Positions 17,065 through 29,214 of a DNA stretch of 64,000 bases are shown here, piece by piece. The stretch is from Paraconexibacter algicola. GTDB taxonomy: Bacteria > Actinomycetota > Thermoleophilia > Solirubrobacterales > Solirubrobacteraceae. The translations under genes were made by a program, and so were the position numbers. Every line of letters begins with the position of its first letter. Within the stretch, counting starts at the first letter, position 1. Below the pieces are notes generated by a model. That model was not told the origin of the DNA, ran no database searches, and worked only from the letters and a program-made list of their open reading frames with translations. The stretch covers positions 2,004,978 to 2,068,977 of the forward strand of contig NZ_PYYB01000001.1 in the NCBI RefSeq assembly GCF_003044185.1. Reading direction: 5' to 3'.

Positions 17065-18287
17065 CCGAAGACCTGGCCGGCGCCCCAGCAGTTCCAGGGG
17101 TCGATCACCAGCGCCGACGGTGTCGCGCACGCGGCGATCGCGGCGAGCGTCTCCGCCGTGCAGAACTCCGGGTGGTTGGCGGCGACCATCACCGCGTCGG
17201 CGCCGTCGAGCGCGTCGGTGAGCGGCTGCGTCGGCGTCGTGACCCACGGGTCGTGGACCGCGACGTCGGCGAGCTCGCGCTCGAGCAGTCGGATGAGCTT
17301 GTGGGACAGCGAGTCGCGCTCGTCGTCGGTGGCGGACTTGAACGCGAGGCCGAGCACCGCGACCTTCTTGTTCTCCAGCGACCCGAGGCGGCGCTTGGCG
17401 CCCTCGACGAGGAACAGCGGCACGCTCTCGTTCACCCGCGAGGCGGCGAGCAGCATGCCGGGCGCGGTCGAGCGCTCCTCGCTGAACGCGAAGTCCTTGC
17501 GCAGGCACGTCCCGGCGGTGAAGCCGGGGAGCTTCATGCCGCCGCGCGGGTAGTCGCGGTTGATCAGGTCGATGACCTCGAAGACGTTCGCGTCGTACTG
17601 CTCGCAGTCCATCATCAGGAGGTTCGGCAGCGCGAACGTCGCGTAGCGGAGGATGTTCGTCCAGATCTTCGCGAGCTCCGCCTGCTCGGGCGTGGTCTGC
17701 ACGATCGGCGCGCCGAACACGGAGAACAGCTCGCCCACGACCTCGCCGGAGCGCTCGCCGACGCCGCCGACGATGCACGGCAGCGACACGATCTCCTCGA
17801 AGAAGCGCCCGGCGGCGATGCGCTCGGGGGCGTGCGCGACGAAGACGTCCTCGCCGATGCGGAAGTCACGGTGCTTGCGCAGGTAGCCGGCGACGAACGC
17901 GGTGGTGCGCGGCGCGATCGTCGAGCGCAGCGTCAGGCTCGTGCCGGGGCGCAGGTGCGGCAGGAGGTCGTCGAGGACCGAGCGGATGTCGCGCAGGTCG
18001 ATCTCGATGTGGCTGAACGACGGGGTTCCGAGCGTGATCACGACGTGGTCGGCGGCCGCCGCGTCGGCGACCCGGTCGGACCAGCTGATCGTCCCGGCGG
18101 CGGTGACGCGCTGCAGGACCTCGGGGGCGCCGGGCTCCTCGAACGGCATCCGCCCGTCGCGGACCGCCTCGAGGATCTGCGGCGAGCGGTCGACGCCCAG
18201 CACGTTGAGGCCCCGGTCGGCGAAGGCCAGGGCGAGGGGCAGGCCGACGCGGCCGGTCCCGATCACTGCGACGTCGAGGGTGCTCAT
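17028..18287 (-). CDS. Nucleotide-sugar (UDP-sugar) 6-dehydrogenase
   Basis: A 419-aa protein of the UDP-glucose/UDP-ManNAc dehydrogenase family. It has the N-terminal NAD fold (VAVIGTGRVGLPLALAFADRG), the central helix with EQAELAKIWTNILRYATFALPN, the active-site Cys in FTAGTCLRKD (the common form is GGxCxPKD), and a C-terminal UDP-binding domain (VAVLGLAFKSATDDERDS). It oxidises C6 of a UDP-sugar to a uronic acid. Whether the substrate is UDP-GlcNAc, UDP-ManNAc or UDP-Glc is unresolved. No WecB-type epimerase is present in the window. Confidence 0.9.
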   Translation of the reverse strand: MSTLDVAVIGTGRVGLPLALAFADRGLNVLGVDRSPQILEAVRDGRMPFEEPGAPEVLQRVTAAGTISWSDRVADAAAADHVVITLGTPSFSHIEIDLRDIRSVLDDLLPHLRPGTSLTLRSTIAPRTTAFVAGYLRKHRDFRIGEDVFVAHAPERIAAGRFFEEIVSLPCIVGGVGERSGEVVGELFSVFGAPIVQTTPEQAELAKIWTNILRYATFALPNLLMMDCEQYDANVFEVIDLINRDYPRGGMKLPGFTAGTCLRKDFAFSEERSTAPGMLLAASRVNESVPLFLVEGAKRRLGSLENKKVAVLGLAFKSATDDERDSLSHKLIRLLERELADVAVHDPWVTTPTQPLTDALDGADAVMVAANHPEFCTAETLAAIAACATPSALVIDPWNCWGAGQVFGYASELAALRTA

Positions 18288-18296
18288 CCGGCTCCC

Positions 18297-18302
18297 AGGG
18301 TA
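18297..18302 (-). promoter_or_regulatory. Putative -10 (TACCCT) for dehydrogenase gene
   Basis: The hexamer ends nine bases before the ATG at 18287. The intervening GGGAG could also act as a weak ribosome site. Confidence 0.4.
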
Positions 18303-18380
18303 CCGGCGCGGGGTTCGCTGCTCATGCCTGCAGGAACGGCTGCGGTGCGCCGAAGTGGCGCAAACCGCGACGGGTCGTCG

Positions 18381-19904
18381 TCAGACGCCGTGGCGGCGCA
18401 GCACGATCGCCGCGGTCCGCAGGAGGATCTTGAGGTCGTTCCACAGCGACCAGTTGGCCGCGTACAGGTAGTCGAGCTTCAGCATCTCGCCCATCGGGAT
18501 CCGCCGGTGCGAGCCGAGGATCTGCCACGGACCGGTCATGCCCGGGGTCAGCTCGAGCCGGCGACGGTCCAGGCCGGTGATGCGCTCGTCCTCGTTGCGG
18601 ATCAGCGGTCGCGGGCCGACGACGCTCATCTGGCCGCGCAGCACGTTGTAGAGCTGCGGCAGCTCGTCGAGGTGCGTCTTGCGCAGCAGCCGCCCGACGC
18701 GGGTCACCCGCGGGTCCTCCGCGATCTTGAACATCCCGTCGGCGACCTCGTTCTGCGCGGCGAGCTCGCCCTTCATCGCGTCGGCCCCGTCGACCATCGT
18801 GCGGAGCTTCACCATCCGGAAACGGCGGCCGCGGAAGCCGATCCGCTCCTGGCGGAAGAACACGGGGCCGGGGGAGTCGAGCTTGATGACGATCGCGGCG
18901 AGCGCCACGACCGGCAGCGCGACGAGGCCGGCGAGCACCGCCACGGTGATGTCGAAGCCGCGCTTGACGGCGCGCGAGGAGCGGGTGAGCCCGAACCGGC
19001 GGACGCCCAGGAGGGTGACGCCGAAGACGTCGTCGAACTCGACCTGGGAGCCGACGACGTCCAGGACGCCCGGCAGGACCGAGACGCGCACGCCGGCGGC
19101 CTTCGCGGCCCGGATCAGCTCGGGCGTGTCGGTGGCGGCGGCGAGGTCCGACGGCACGATGATCACGCGGTCGACGTCGAAGGCGCCGACGAGCCGGCGG
19201 AGGTCCTCGTGGCTGCCGACGCGCTCCAGCGGGACGGCGCCGACGAACTCGGCCCCGACGCGGCCGGCGGCGCGCTCGTGGAGGTTGCGCTCCGCCTCGG
19301 CGCTGCCGAGGACGAGGATGCGCTCGGGCTGGCTCATGCCGCCGGCGACGCGCCGCGCGAGCATGCGGCAGACGGTCGTCAGCGAGACGAGCAGGCCGCA
19401 GAGCGCGAGCGCCTGGCGGTCACCGACCTCGCCGATGCCGAGGTGGCCGTCGGCGATGACGATCACGAGCGTGGCGAGGACCGCGTGCTGGAAGAGCTTG
19501 GGGACCTCCTCGATCGTCGTCTTGCGGACGAGCAGGTCGTCGCGGTCGTAGAGGCCGTGGAGCTTGGACAGTCCCGCGAGGAGCGGCAGCGCGAACAGGG
19601 CGGCGGGCGCGGACATCGTGTCGGCGCCCAGGACGGCGAGGCTCAGGACGAGCGCGAGGAGCCCGGCGACCAGGTCGGCGGCGAACAGCGACCGGCGGTA
19701 GTTGCGCTCGCGCTCCAGGAGCCGGCGCGGGACGGCCTGCTGCGGGTAGTCGCCGAGGACGTCGCGCGGGCGCTGCCGACGCTCGACCCGCAGGGACGGG
19801 TCCGTGGCCGGGCCGACGCCCCGCGGACGGAAGCGGCGGCGCAGCGCGGTCGGGGCGCCGCCGTGGCCGGAGTCAGGTTTCTTGGCGCGTGCTGGAGTTC
19901 CCAT
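18381..19904 (-). CDS. Polyprenyl-phosphate sugar-1-phosphotransferase (chain-initiating)
   Basis: A 507-aa WbaP/ExoY-type enzyme. After a basic N-terminus come four hydrophobic segments (~70-170), a Rossmann-like CoA_binding_3 domain (RILVLGSAEAERNL ... VDRVIIVPSDL), a further membrane hairpin (RGFDITVAVLAGLVALPVVALAAIVI) and the catalytic bacterial-sugar-transferase domain: DSPGPVFFRQERIGFRGRRF, VKLRTM, LRKTHLDELPQLYNVLRGQMSVVGPRP, LTPGMTGPW. It transfers a sugar-1-phosphate to undecaprenyl phosphate and starts the glycan. ATG at 19904 is chosen; a GTG at 19955 would add 17 residues. The WecG-like gene lies upstream on the same strand. Confidence 0.92.
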   Translation of the reverse strand: MGTPARAKKPDSGHGGAPTALRRRFRPRGVGPATDPSLRVERRQRPRDVLGDYPQQAVPRRLLERERNYRRSLFAADLVAGLLALVLSLAVLGADTMSAPAALFALPLLAGLSKLHGLYDRDDLLVRKTTIEEVPKLFQHAVLATLVIVIADGHLGIGEVGDRQALALCGLLVSLTTVCRMLARRVAGGMSQPERILVLGSAEAERNLHERAAGRVGAEFVGAVPLERVGSHEDLRRLVGAFDVDRVIIVPSDLAAATDTPELIRAAKAAGVRVSVLPGVLDVVGSQVEFDDVFGVTLLGVRRFGLTRSSRAVKRGFDITVAVLAGLVALPVVALAAIVIKLDSPGPVFFRQERIGFRGRRFRMVKLRTMVDGADAMKGELAAQNEVADGMFKIAEDPRVTRVGRLLRKTHLDELPQLYNVLRGQMSVVGPRPLIRNEDERITGLDRRRLELTPGMTGPWQILGSHRRIPMGEMLKLDYLYAANWSLWNDLKILLRTAAIVLRRHGV

Positions 19905-19994
19905 GTACGACGACAGGTGTCGCTCATGGCCCCCCTGCCGTGTGAACCGTCGCACAGAAGTCGGGTCGAAAGCAAGCGCGAAACCGATTGGTCA

Positions 19995-20013
19995 CGTTTC
20001 CGCGGGGGAAACG
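19995..20013. terminator. Hairpin CGTTTCC-GCGGG-GGAAACG after wecG-like gene
   Basis: A perfect 7-bp stem with a 5-base loop, 19 bases after the stop of the WecG-like gene and before the phosphotransferase gene on the same strand. The following minus-strand sequence (TGACCAATCGGTTT) is only modestly T-rich. It may be a weak terminator or an operator; it shares CGCGGGGGAAA with the element at 20917-20948. Confidence 0.35.
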
Positions 20014-20031
20014 GGACGAGATGTGGCGCGC

Positions 20032-20880
20032 TCAGACGCCGAGGCGCGCGCCGGCCCACTGCCGCGCGAACCCGAGGACGAACCACGGGTTGTACTTCGC
20101 GTAGCGCTTCCACAGGCGCTTGGGCTCGCGGCTCAGCCGGTAGGCCCACTCCATGCCCAGCGACTGCACCCAGTTGGGCGCCTGCGCGACGAGGCCGGCG
20201 TGGAAGTCGAAGGCGGCGCCGACGCCGATCAGGACCGGGGCGTCGAGCTTGTCGCGCATCGCGGCCATCCACTTCTCCTGCTTCGGCACGCCGATGCCGA
20301 CCCAGACGACGTCCGCCCCGGAGCGGTTGATCTCGTCGGCGACGCCCTGCTCCTCCTCGGCGGAGAGCTGCCGGAACGGCGGGCTGTAGCCACCGACGAT
20401 CTTCAGGCCGGGGTAGCGTCGGCGCAGGTTCAGCGCGAGCTGCACGAGCGCGCCCTGGTTGCGACCGCCGTAGAGGAAGATCCGGGTGCCGGTGCGGGCG
20501 GACCGCTCGCAGTGGCGGGCCATCAGCTCGGGCCCGTAGACCCGCGACGGCAGGTTGCTCCCGAGCGCGTTCATCGCCCAGACGAGCGGCTGGCCGTCCG
20601 GGACGGTCAGCGACGAGTTGAGGACCGCGCGGCGCAGCTCCTCGTCCTCCTGGCAGGCCATGACGGTGTGGACGGCGGCGACGCAGACGTAGCCCTTCTC
20701 GCCTGTCTCGACGCGCGCGTCGATCCACTCCATCGCCCGCTCGTACGTCGTCAGCGCGAGCGGCACCCCGAGGACGTCGACGCTCGGCGGCGGGACCGCG
20801 GCCTCGTCGGGTTCGACGAGCTGTGCGGGCTCGAAGCTGTGCGCGGGATTCTGAAGGCTCAAGGCGTGCTCGGAACTCAT
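20032..20880 (-). CDS. WecG/TagA/CpsF-family glycosyltransferase
   Basis: A 282-aa enzyme of the GT26 family. Diagnostic segments are VDVLGVPLALTTYERAMEWI, VAAVHTVMACQEDEELRRAVLNSSLTVPDGQPLVWAMN, RVYGPELM, RIFLYGGRNQGA, ADVVWVGIGVPKQEKWM and GVGAAFDFHAG. Members add N-acetylmannosamine or its uronate to an undecaprenyl-diphosphate-sugar, the second step of lipid-linked glycan synthesis. This fits the neighbouring phosphotransferase and the dehydrogenase. The ATG lies 22 bases after a TACCCT -10. Confidence 0.9.
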   Translation of the reverse strand: MSSEHALSLQNPAHSFEPAQLVEPDEAAVPPPSVDVLGVPLALTTYERAMEWIDARVETGEKGYVCVAAVHTVMACQEDEELRRAVLNSSLTVPDGQPLVWAMNALGSNLPSRVYGPELMARHCERSARTGTRIFLYGGRNQGALVQLALNLRRRYPGLKIVGGYSPPFRQLSAEEEQGVADEINRSGADVVWVGIGVPKQEKWMAAMRDKLDAPVLIGVGAAFDFHAGLVAQAPNWVQSLGMEWAYRLSREPKRLWKRYAKYNPWFVLGFARQWAGARLGV

Positions 20881-20902
20881 GGGGACGTCCCCCGGAACGG
20901 CG

Positions 20903-20908
20903 AGGGTA
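20903..20908 (-). promoter_or_regulatory. Putative -10 (TACCCT) for wecG-like gene
   Basis: The hexamer ends 22 bases before the ATG at 20880, giving a short leader. The inverted repeat at 20917-20948 covers the place where a -35 would lie. Confidence 0.4.
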
Positions 20909-20916
20909 CGTCAGTC

Positions 20917-20948
20917 GGAACGCGCTTCGCGGGGGAAAGTCGCGTTCC
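20917..20948. promoter_or_regulatory. Candidate operator GGAACGCG-N16-CGCGTTCC
   Basis: Two exact 8-base arms flank 16 bases that include CGCGGGGGAAA, also present in the hairpin at 19995-20013. The element lies in the 148-base divergent gap, just upstream of the wecG-like -10, and could control that promoter, the gmd-like promoter, or both. Confidence 0.4.
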
Positions 20949-21015
20949 TTCTGTCGTGACTACTCCAGAATTCCCCCGAAGTTGCCCGGGGCAAACCCTG
21001 GGCGGGTTCCTGCAC

Positions 21016-21021
21016 TACCCT
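21016..21021 (+). promoter_or_regulatory. Putative -10 (TACCCT), leaderless start of gmd-like gene
   Basis: Exactly seven bases separate TACCCT from the GTG at 21029, the expected spacing for transcription starting on the start codon. The string TACCCTCC recurs at 23882 and 46207 at the same place relative to start codons. Confidence 0.5.
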
Positions 21022-21028
21022 CCGCGGC

Positions 21029-21991
21029 GTGCCTCGCGCCCTCATCACCGGCATCGCCGGCCAGGACGGCTCCTACCTGGCGGACCTGCTGCTGGAGGAC
21101 GGGACCGACGTCGTCGGCCTGATCCGGGCGGAGGACCGGGACGGCCCGAACCTCGCGCATCTGACCGGTCGCGTCCGGCTGGTCGAGGGCGATCTGCTGG
21201 ACCCGGCGTCCCTGCGCGCGGCGGTCGGGGACGTCGAGCCCGACGAGCTCTACCACCTGGCCGCGCCGACGTTCGTGCCCGCCTCCTGGGACGACCCGAC
21301 GACGACCGTGGCGGCGATCGCGGGCGCGACCTCGACGATCCTGGCCGCGGCCCGCGAGACGGACCCGGCGATGCGCGTGTACGTCGCGACCTCCAGCGAG
21401 ATCTTCGGTGATGCGGGCGTGTCCCCGCAGGACGAGGACTCGCCCAAGCGGCCGCGCAGCCCGTACGGGGTCGCGAAGCTCGCCGCCCACCAGCTGATCG
21501 CCCTCCTGCGCGAGCGTCACGGCCAGCACGTGAGTGCCGGCATCACGTTCAACCACGAGTCCCCGCGGCGTCCGCCGCACTTCGTGCCGCGCAAGATCAC
21601 GCGCGGCGCGGCGGCGATCTCGCTGGGCCTGCAGGACGAGCTGCGGCTCGGGGATCTCGGTGCGCAGCGCGACTGGACCGATGCGCGCGACGTCGTGCGC
21701 GGCGCGGTGCTGGCCCTGCGCCACGACGTCCCGGGCGACTACGTGTTCGCGTCCGGGGTGCCGCGGACCGTCAAGGACCTCGTCGACGCGGCGTTCGCGC
21801 ACGTCGGCGTGGATCCCGCGGGCCGGGTCGTCGTCGACCCGGAGTTCGTCCGTCCGCCCGAGCCGACGCAGCTGCTCGGCGACCCGACCCGGGCACGCGA
21901 GGTGCTCGGCTGGGAGCCCCGCATCGGCTTCGCGCAGATGATCGGCGAGATGGTCGAGACCGATCTCGCCGAGCTCCGCGCCGCGGGCTGA
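21029..21991 (+). CDS. GDP-mannose 4,6-dehydratase-like extended SDR
   Basis: A 320-aa protein with the Gmd fingerprint: [52 protein letters not shown] (YxxxK) and FNHESPRR, then GDLGAQRDWTDARD. Gmd converts GDP-mannose to GDP-4-keto-6-deoxymannose. A second, more canonical Gmd lies at 24918-25886; this one is more divergent and could act on another nucleotide sugar or as a reductase-like partner. GTG start; the promoter looks leaderless. Confidence 0.82.
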   Translation: MPRALITGIAGQDGSYLADLLLEDGTDVVGLIRAEDRDGPNLAHLTGRVRLVEGDLLDPASLRAAVGDVEPDELYHLAAPTFVPASWDDPTTTVAAIAGATSTILAAARETDPAMRVYVATSSEIFGDAGVSPQDEDSPKRPRSPYGVAKLAAHQLIALLRERHGQHVSAGITFNHESPRRPPHFVPRKITRGAAAISLGLQDELRLGDLGAQRDWTDARDVVRGAVLALRHDVPGDYVFASGVPRTVKDLVDAAFAHVGVDPAGRVVVDPEFVRPPEPTQLLGDPTRAREVLGWEPRIGFAQMIGEMVETDLAELRAAG

Positions 21992-21997
21992 CCCTTC

Positions 21998-24893
<2,896 letters not shown>

Positions 24894-24917
24894 GCCCGGG
24901 CGGCGCGCCGGTGGGCG

Positions 24918-26048
<1,131 letters not shown>

Positions 26049-26049
26049 C

Positions 26050-26055
26050 TACGCT
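26050..26055 (+). promoter_or_regulatory. Putative -10 (TACGCT), near-leaderless methyltransferase start
   Basis: Six bases separate TACGCT from the GTG at 26062. It heads the operon running through at least 28070-29203. Confidence 0.45.
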
Positions 26056-26061
26056 GCCCGC

Positions 26062-26874
26062 GTGAGCGACGACTTCGTCCTGACCACCCAGCAGTACGTC
26101 CGCGCTGGCCTGCGCCGGATGCCAACGCGGGATTGGCTGCTGCAGGGGCCCGACTATTCGCGCGCGGTCGAGTACCCGCTCGCCGCGCGCCTCCTCGAGG
26201 CGCGCGCGGGGCACACCCTGCTCGACGTCGGTGCGGGAAGGCGAGCGGAGTTCAGCCAGCACGCCGCCGAGGCCGGGCTGCGGGTCACCGCGATCGACCT
26301 GCGCGACGACATCGGTGCGGAACTCCCGCCCGGCACCGGGATCGAGGTGGTGTCCGCGGACGCGACGCAGTTGCCCTTCGCGGACGAGACGTTCGATCGG
26401 ATCGCCGCGATCTCCACGATCGAGCACATTCCTGACGGTGACGACCGCGCGATGGCCGAGCTCGCACGTGTCCTCAAGCCGGGCGGCCGACTCGTCGTCT
26501 CGGTGCCGTTCAACCCGCTGCGGAGCGGCACGATCAGCAAGCGTGGCGACGTCTATGGACGCAGCGGCGAAAAGGTGTTTTTCGAGCACCTCTACGACGA
26601 ACAGCTCCTGCAGGACCGGATCGTCGGCCCGACCGGCCTGGTCGTGTCTCACCGGGTCAACCTCGCCGAGCCCGGGGCGAAGCTCTCCCGCTGGTACTAC
26701 GAGCCGCGGTCGCAGCCGCTGCACGCCCTGCGCTTCCGGCTCCCGTGGGGCTGGGTGATGGCGCTGCTGGCCCCGCGCTTCCTGCGCCCGGCCGACATCG
26801 CCGAGTACGACGGCGACGACTGGATCGGCTCGCCCGCGATGATCGCGCTCACGAAGCCGGTCGCGGTCGCGTGA
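26062..26874 (+). CDS. Class I SAM-dependent methyltransferase
   Basis: A 270-aa protein with motif I LLDVGAGRRAEF, acidic motif VTAIDLRDD, ADATQLPFADETFDRIAAISTIEHIP and VLKPGGRLVVSVPF, a Methyltransf_11 pattern. The C-terminal ~100 residues contain Trp/Tyr-rich stretches and may bind the acceptor. The substrate is not deducible. GTG start six bases after a TACGCT -10. Its TGA overlaps the GTG of the following GT as GTGA, so it is the first gene of an operon. Confidence 0.85.
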   Translation: MSDDFVLTTQQYVRAGLRRMPTRDWLLQGPDYSRAVEYPLAARLLEARAGHTLLDVGAGRRAEFSQHAAEAGLRVTAIDLRDDIGAELPPGTGIEVVSADATQLPFADETFDRIAAISTIEHIPDGDDRAMAELARVLKPGGRLVVSVPFNPLRSGTISKRGDVYGRSGEKVFFEHLYDEQLLQDRIVGPTGLVVSHRVNLAEPGAKLSRWYYEPRSQPLHALRFRLPWGWVMALLAPRFLRPADIAEYDGDDWIGSPAMIALTKPVAVA

Positions 26875-28070
26875 GCGGCCGTCTCGACGTCGCCGTCATT
26901 CACGACCTCCCCGAGGCCGGAGGCGCCTACCGCGTCCTGGCCGAGGTGCTCGCCCAGCTCCCGCAGCATCGCTTCACGGTCTACACGCCGCGCCCCGAGC
27001 CCGCGTCCGGGGCGCGCCTGGTGGGCCTCCCGGCGGGAGTGTCGGTCACGCGGATCGTGCCGCCCGCGCTGCGACCCAGCACTCCGGCCGACCGGTATCG
27101 CGAACTGTGGGCCCTGCCGCGCCGCGGACGGGTCCTGGCCCGGGCGGTCGACGGCGGCGGCCACGACGTCGCGCTGGTCCTGCCGACTGAGCTGACCGGT
27201 GGCTCCGAGGTCCTCCCGGCTCTCGCCACGACGCCGTCGCTGACCTATGTGCCGGAGCCGCTGCGCACCGCCTACGAGCCCGAGCCCGATTTCGCGCGGC
27301 CGGAGGGCCTGCGATGGACGTTGACGCGGCGTGGACTGAACCCCTTCGAGCGCAAGCGGATCGCGCTCGACCAGCGGGCCGTCCGGGCGGCGACGCGCGT
27401 CGTCACGCACTCGGACTTCACTGCCGCCGCCGTGCGCGACCTCTACGGGCGAGACGCGGAGGTCGTTCCGCTTGGTGTCCGCGTCGAGGACTTCGCGCCG
27501 CCGGTCGGCGCCACCGACGACCTGCGCCCGCGTGAGCGGCGCGTCCTGGCCATCGGCGCGCTGCACCCGCTGAAGGGCCACGACTTCGTCATCGAGGCGC
27601 TCGCGACGATTCCGCGGTCGCGACGCCCGCCGCTCACGATCGTCGGTGACCGAGGGCTCGTCGAGCGGCAGCTTCGCGACCTGGCGGCGGCCCGCGGGGT
27701 CGAGCTCGACCTCCGGCAAGCGATTCCGTTCCCCGAGCTCGTCGGGCTCTATCACCGATGCGGGGTCCTGGCCGCCGGCCAGATCCGCGAGCCCTTCGGA
27801 CTCGTCACGCTCGAGGCCATGGCGGCCGAGCTCCCGGTCGTCGCGGTCGACGAGGGGGGATTTCGTGAGACCGTCCATGCGGGCGTCACCGGCCTGCGCC
27901 TCCCACGCGACGCGCAGCAGTTCGGCGCGGCGCTGGTCGCCGTGCTCGACGGGGAGGACGGTGCGGTCGCTGAGCGGGTCGTGGCCGCTGCCGCGGACGT
28001 CCGCGAACGCTGGGGCTGGGCGTCGACGGCGGCGGCGTACGAACGACTGCTGATCGAGGTTGCCGCGTGA
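26871..28070 (+). CDS. Family 4 glycosyltransferase
   Basis: A 399-aa GT-B enzyme beginning LDVAVIHDLPEAGGAYRVLAEVL. The C-terminal half has VLAIGALHPLKGHDFVIEAL, LTIVGDRGL and the retaining motif GQIREPFGLVTLEAMAAELPVVA with both Glu residues. It also contains TYVPEPLRTAYEPEP, typical of mannosyltransferase-like GT4 enzymes. It is coupled to the upstream methyltransferase and followed with a one-base overlap by another GT4. Confidence 0.9.
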   Translation: MSGRLDVAVIHDLPEAGGAYRVLAEVLAQLPQHRFTVYTPRPEPASGARLVGLPAGVSVTRIVPPALRPSTPADRYRELWALPRRGRVLARAVDGGGHDVALVLPTELTGGSEVLPALATTPSLTYVPEPLRTAYEPEPDFARPEGLRWTLTRRGLNPFERKRIALDQRAVRAATRVVTHSDFTAAAVRDLYGRDAEVVPLGVRVEDFAPPVGATDDLRPRERRVLAIGALHPLKGHDFVIEALATIPRSRRPPLTIVGDRGLVERQLRDLAAARGVELDLRQAIPFPELVGLYHRCGVLAAGQIREPFGLVTLEAMAAELPVVAVDEGGFRETVHAGVTGLRLPRDAQQFGAALVAVLDGEDGAVAERVVAAAADVRERWGWASTAAAYERLLIEVAA

Positions 28071-29203
28071 TGCGCGTAGGGCTCAACCTCCTTTACCTCG
28101 TCGAGCGAAGCGGTGGGGTCGGTCGTTACATGCGCGAGCTCACCGCGGGCCTGGTGCGGTCGGGCGTCGAGGTCGTCGGCTTCGCGTCGCGCGACCTGCC
28201 GGCCGACGTGCGTCGTGCCGACTGGGCCGCGGCGGTCGAGTGGGTCGAGCTGCCAATCCGCGTCACGGCAGGGCCACCCGGCTGGATCCTCGCGACGACC
28301 GGAGCGCAGTGGCTCGGTCTTCCGGCGCTCGCCCGCCGCCATCGTCTGGACCTGATCCACGGCCCCGCCTACATCGCGCCGCCGGTGTCACCCGGGGTCC
28401 GGAGCATCGTGACCATCCCCGACCTCGTCTACACCCGTTACCCCACGTTGCTGGACGCCCGCACCCGTCTCGGAATGCGACTCACCGTCCGTCCCAGCGC
28501 CCGCGGTGCCGACCGCGTGATCGCCATCTCCCGAACGGTCGCCGACGACGTGGTCGCCACCCTGGGGATCAAGCCGGGGAAGGTCGACGTCACCGCGCTC
28601 GGCGGCGAGGTCGCCTCCCGGGCAGTCCCAGCGCCCCGGGAGGAGCTCGGTCTCGCCCTTCCCGACGGAACACCCCTCGTCCTCTGCGTTGCGCAGAAAC
28701 GTGTGCACAAGAACCTCCAGAGACTGCTGGAGGCGGTGGCGCAGATCCAGGAGCCGCTGGTGCTCGCCCTGGTCGGGTTCCCCACGCCGCACGAGGAGGA
28801 GCTCCGCGCGACCGCCGACCGTCTCGGGGTGGCCCACCGCGTCCGGTTCGTCGGCTGGGTGTCGGAGGAGCACCTCGAGGGCTTGTACGCGGCAGCGACC
28901 TGCTGCTGCCTTCCGTCGCTCGAAGAGGGGTTCGGGCTCCCGGTGCTCGAGGCCATGGCCCGTGAGGTCCCGGTCGCCTGCTCGGGCACCGGAGCGCTCG
29001 GGGAGGTCGCAGGGAGTGCGGCGGAGCTGTTCGACCCGCTCGACCCGGCGGCGATCGCGGCAGCACTCCGACGCCTGCTGCAGGACGCGCGCCGACGCGC
29101 CGAGCTCGTCGATCGCGGTCGCACGCGCGCTGCGGAGTTCACCTGGGACCGCTGCGCCCGTGAGACCCTCGCTGTCTACGAGCGCGCGCTCGCCGGTCCG
29201 TAG
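28070..29203 (+). CDS. Family 4 glycosyltransferase (tandem paralogue group)
   Basis: A 377-aa GT-B enzyme beginning MRVGLNLLYLVERSGGVGRY. It has IVTIPDLVYTRYP, RVIAISRTVADDVV, LVLCVAQKRVHKNLQRLLEA and SLEEGFGLPVLEAMAREVPVACS. It is clearly paralogous to the GTs at 30678 and 31806, which share the VLCVAQKR.HKNL and EGFGLP.LEAMAR signatures. The ATG at 28070 overlaps the upstream TGA by one base; a GTG at 28067 is an alternative. Confidence 0.9.
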   Translation: MRVGLNLLYLVERSGGVGRYMRELTAGLVRSGVEVVGFASRDLPADVRRADWAAAVEWVELPIRVTAGPPGWILATTGAQWLGLPALARRHRLDLIHGPAYIAPPVSPGVRSIVTIPDLVYTRYPTLLDARTRLGMRLTVRPSARGADRVIAISRTVADDVVATLGIKPGKVDVTALGGEVASRAVPAPREELGLALPDGTPLVLCVAQKRVHKNLQRLLEAVAQIQEPLVLALVGFPTPHEEELRATADRLGVAHRVRFVGWVSEEHLEGLYAAATCCCLPSLEEGFGLPVLEAMAREVPVACSGTGALGEVAGSAAELFDPLDPAAIAAALRRLLQDARRRAELVDRGRTRAAEFTWDRCARETLAVYERALAGP

Positions 29204-29206
29204 GCT
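29201..29206 (+). promoter_or_regulatory. Possible -10 (TAGGCT) upstream of flippase gene
   Basis: The TAG stop of the preceding GT forms the first half of TAGGCT, which ends eight bases before the GTG at 29215. It could give the flippase its own leaderless transcript, but chance is not excluded. Confidence 0.25.
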
Positions 29207-29214
29207 CACGCACC

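Noticed and set aside
16962-20330. A 1122-residue plus-strand frame opposite the dehydrogenase and phosphotransferase genes
   Set aside because: It is the GC-rich antisense shadow of two well-supported minus-strand genes, with Arg/Ala/Glu-rich composition and no domain.
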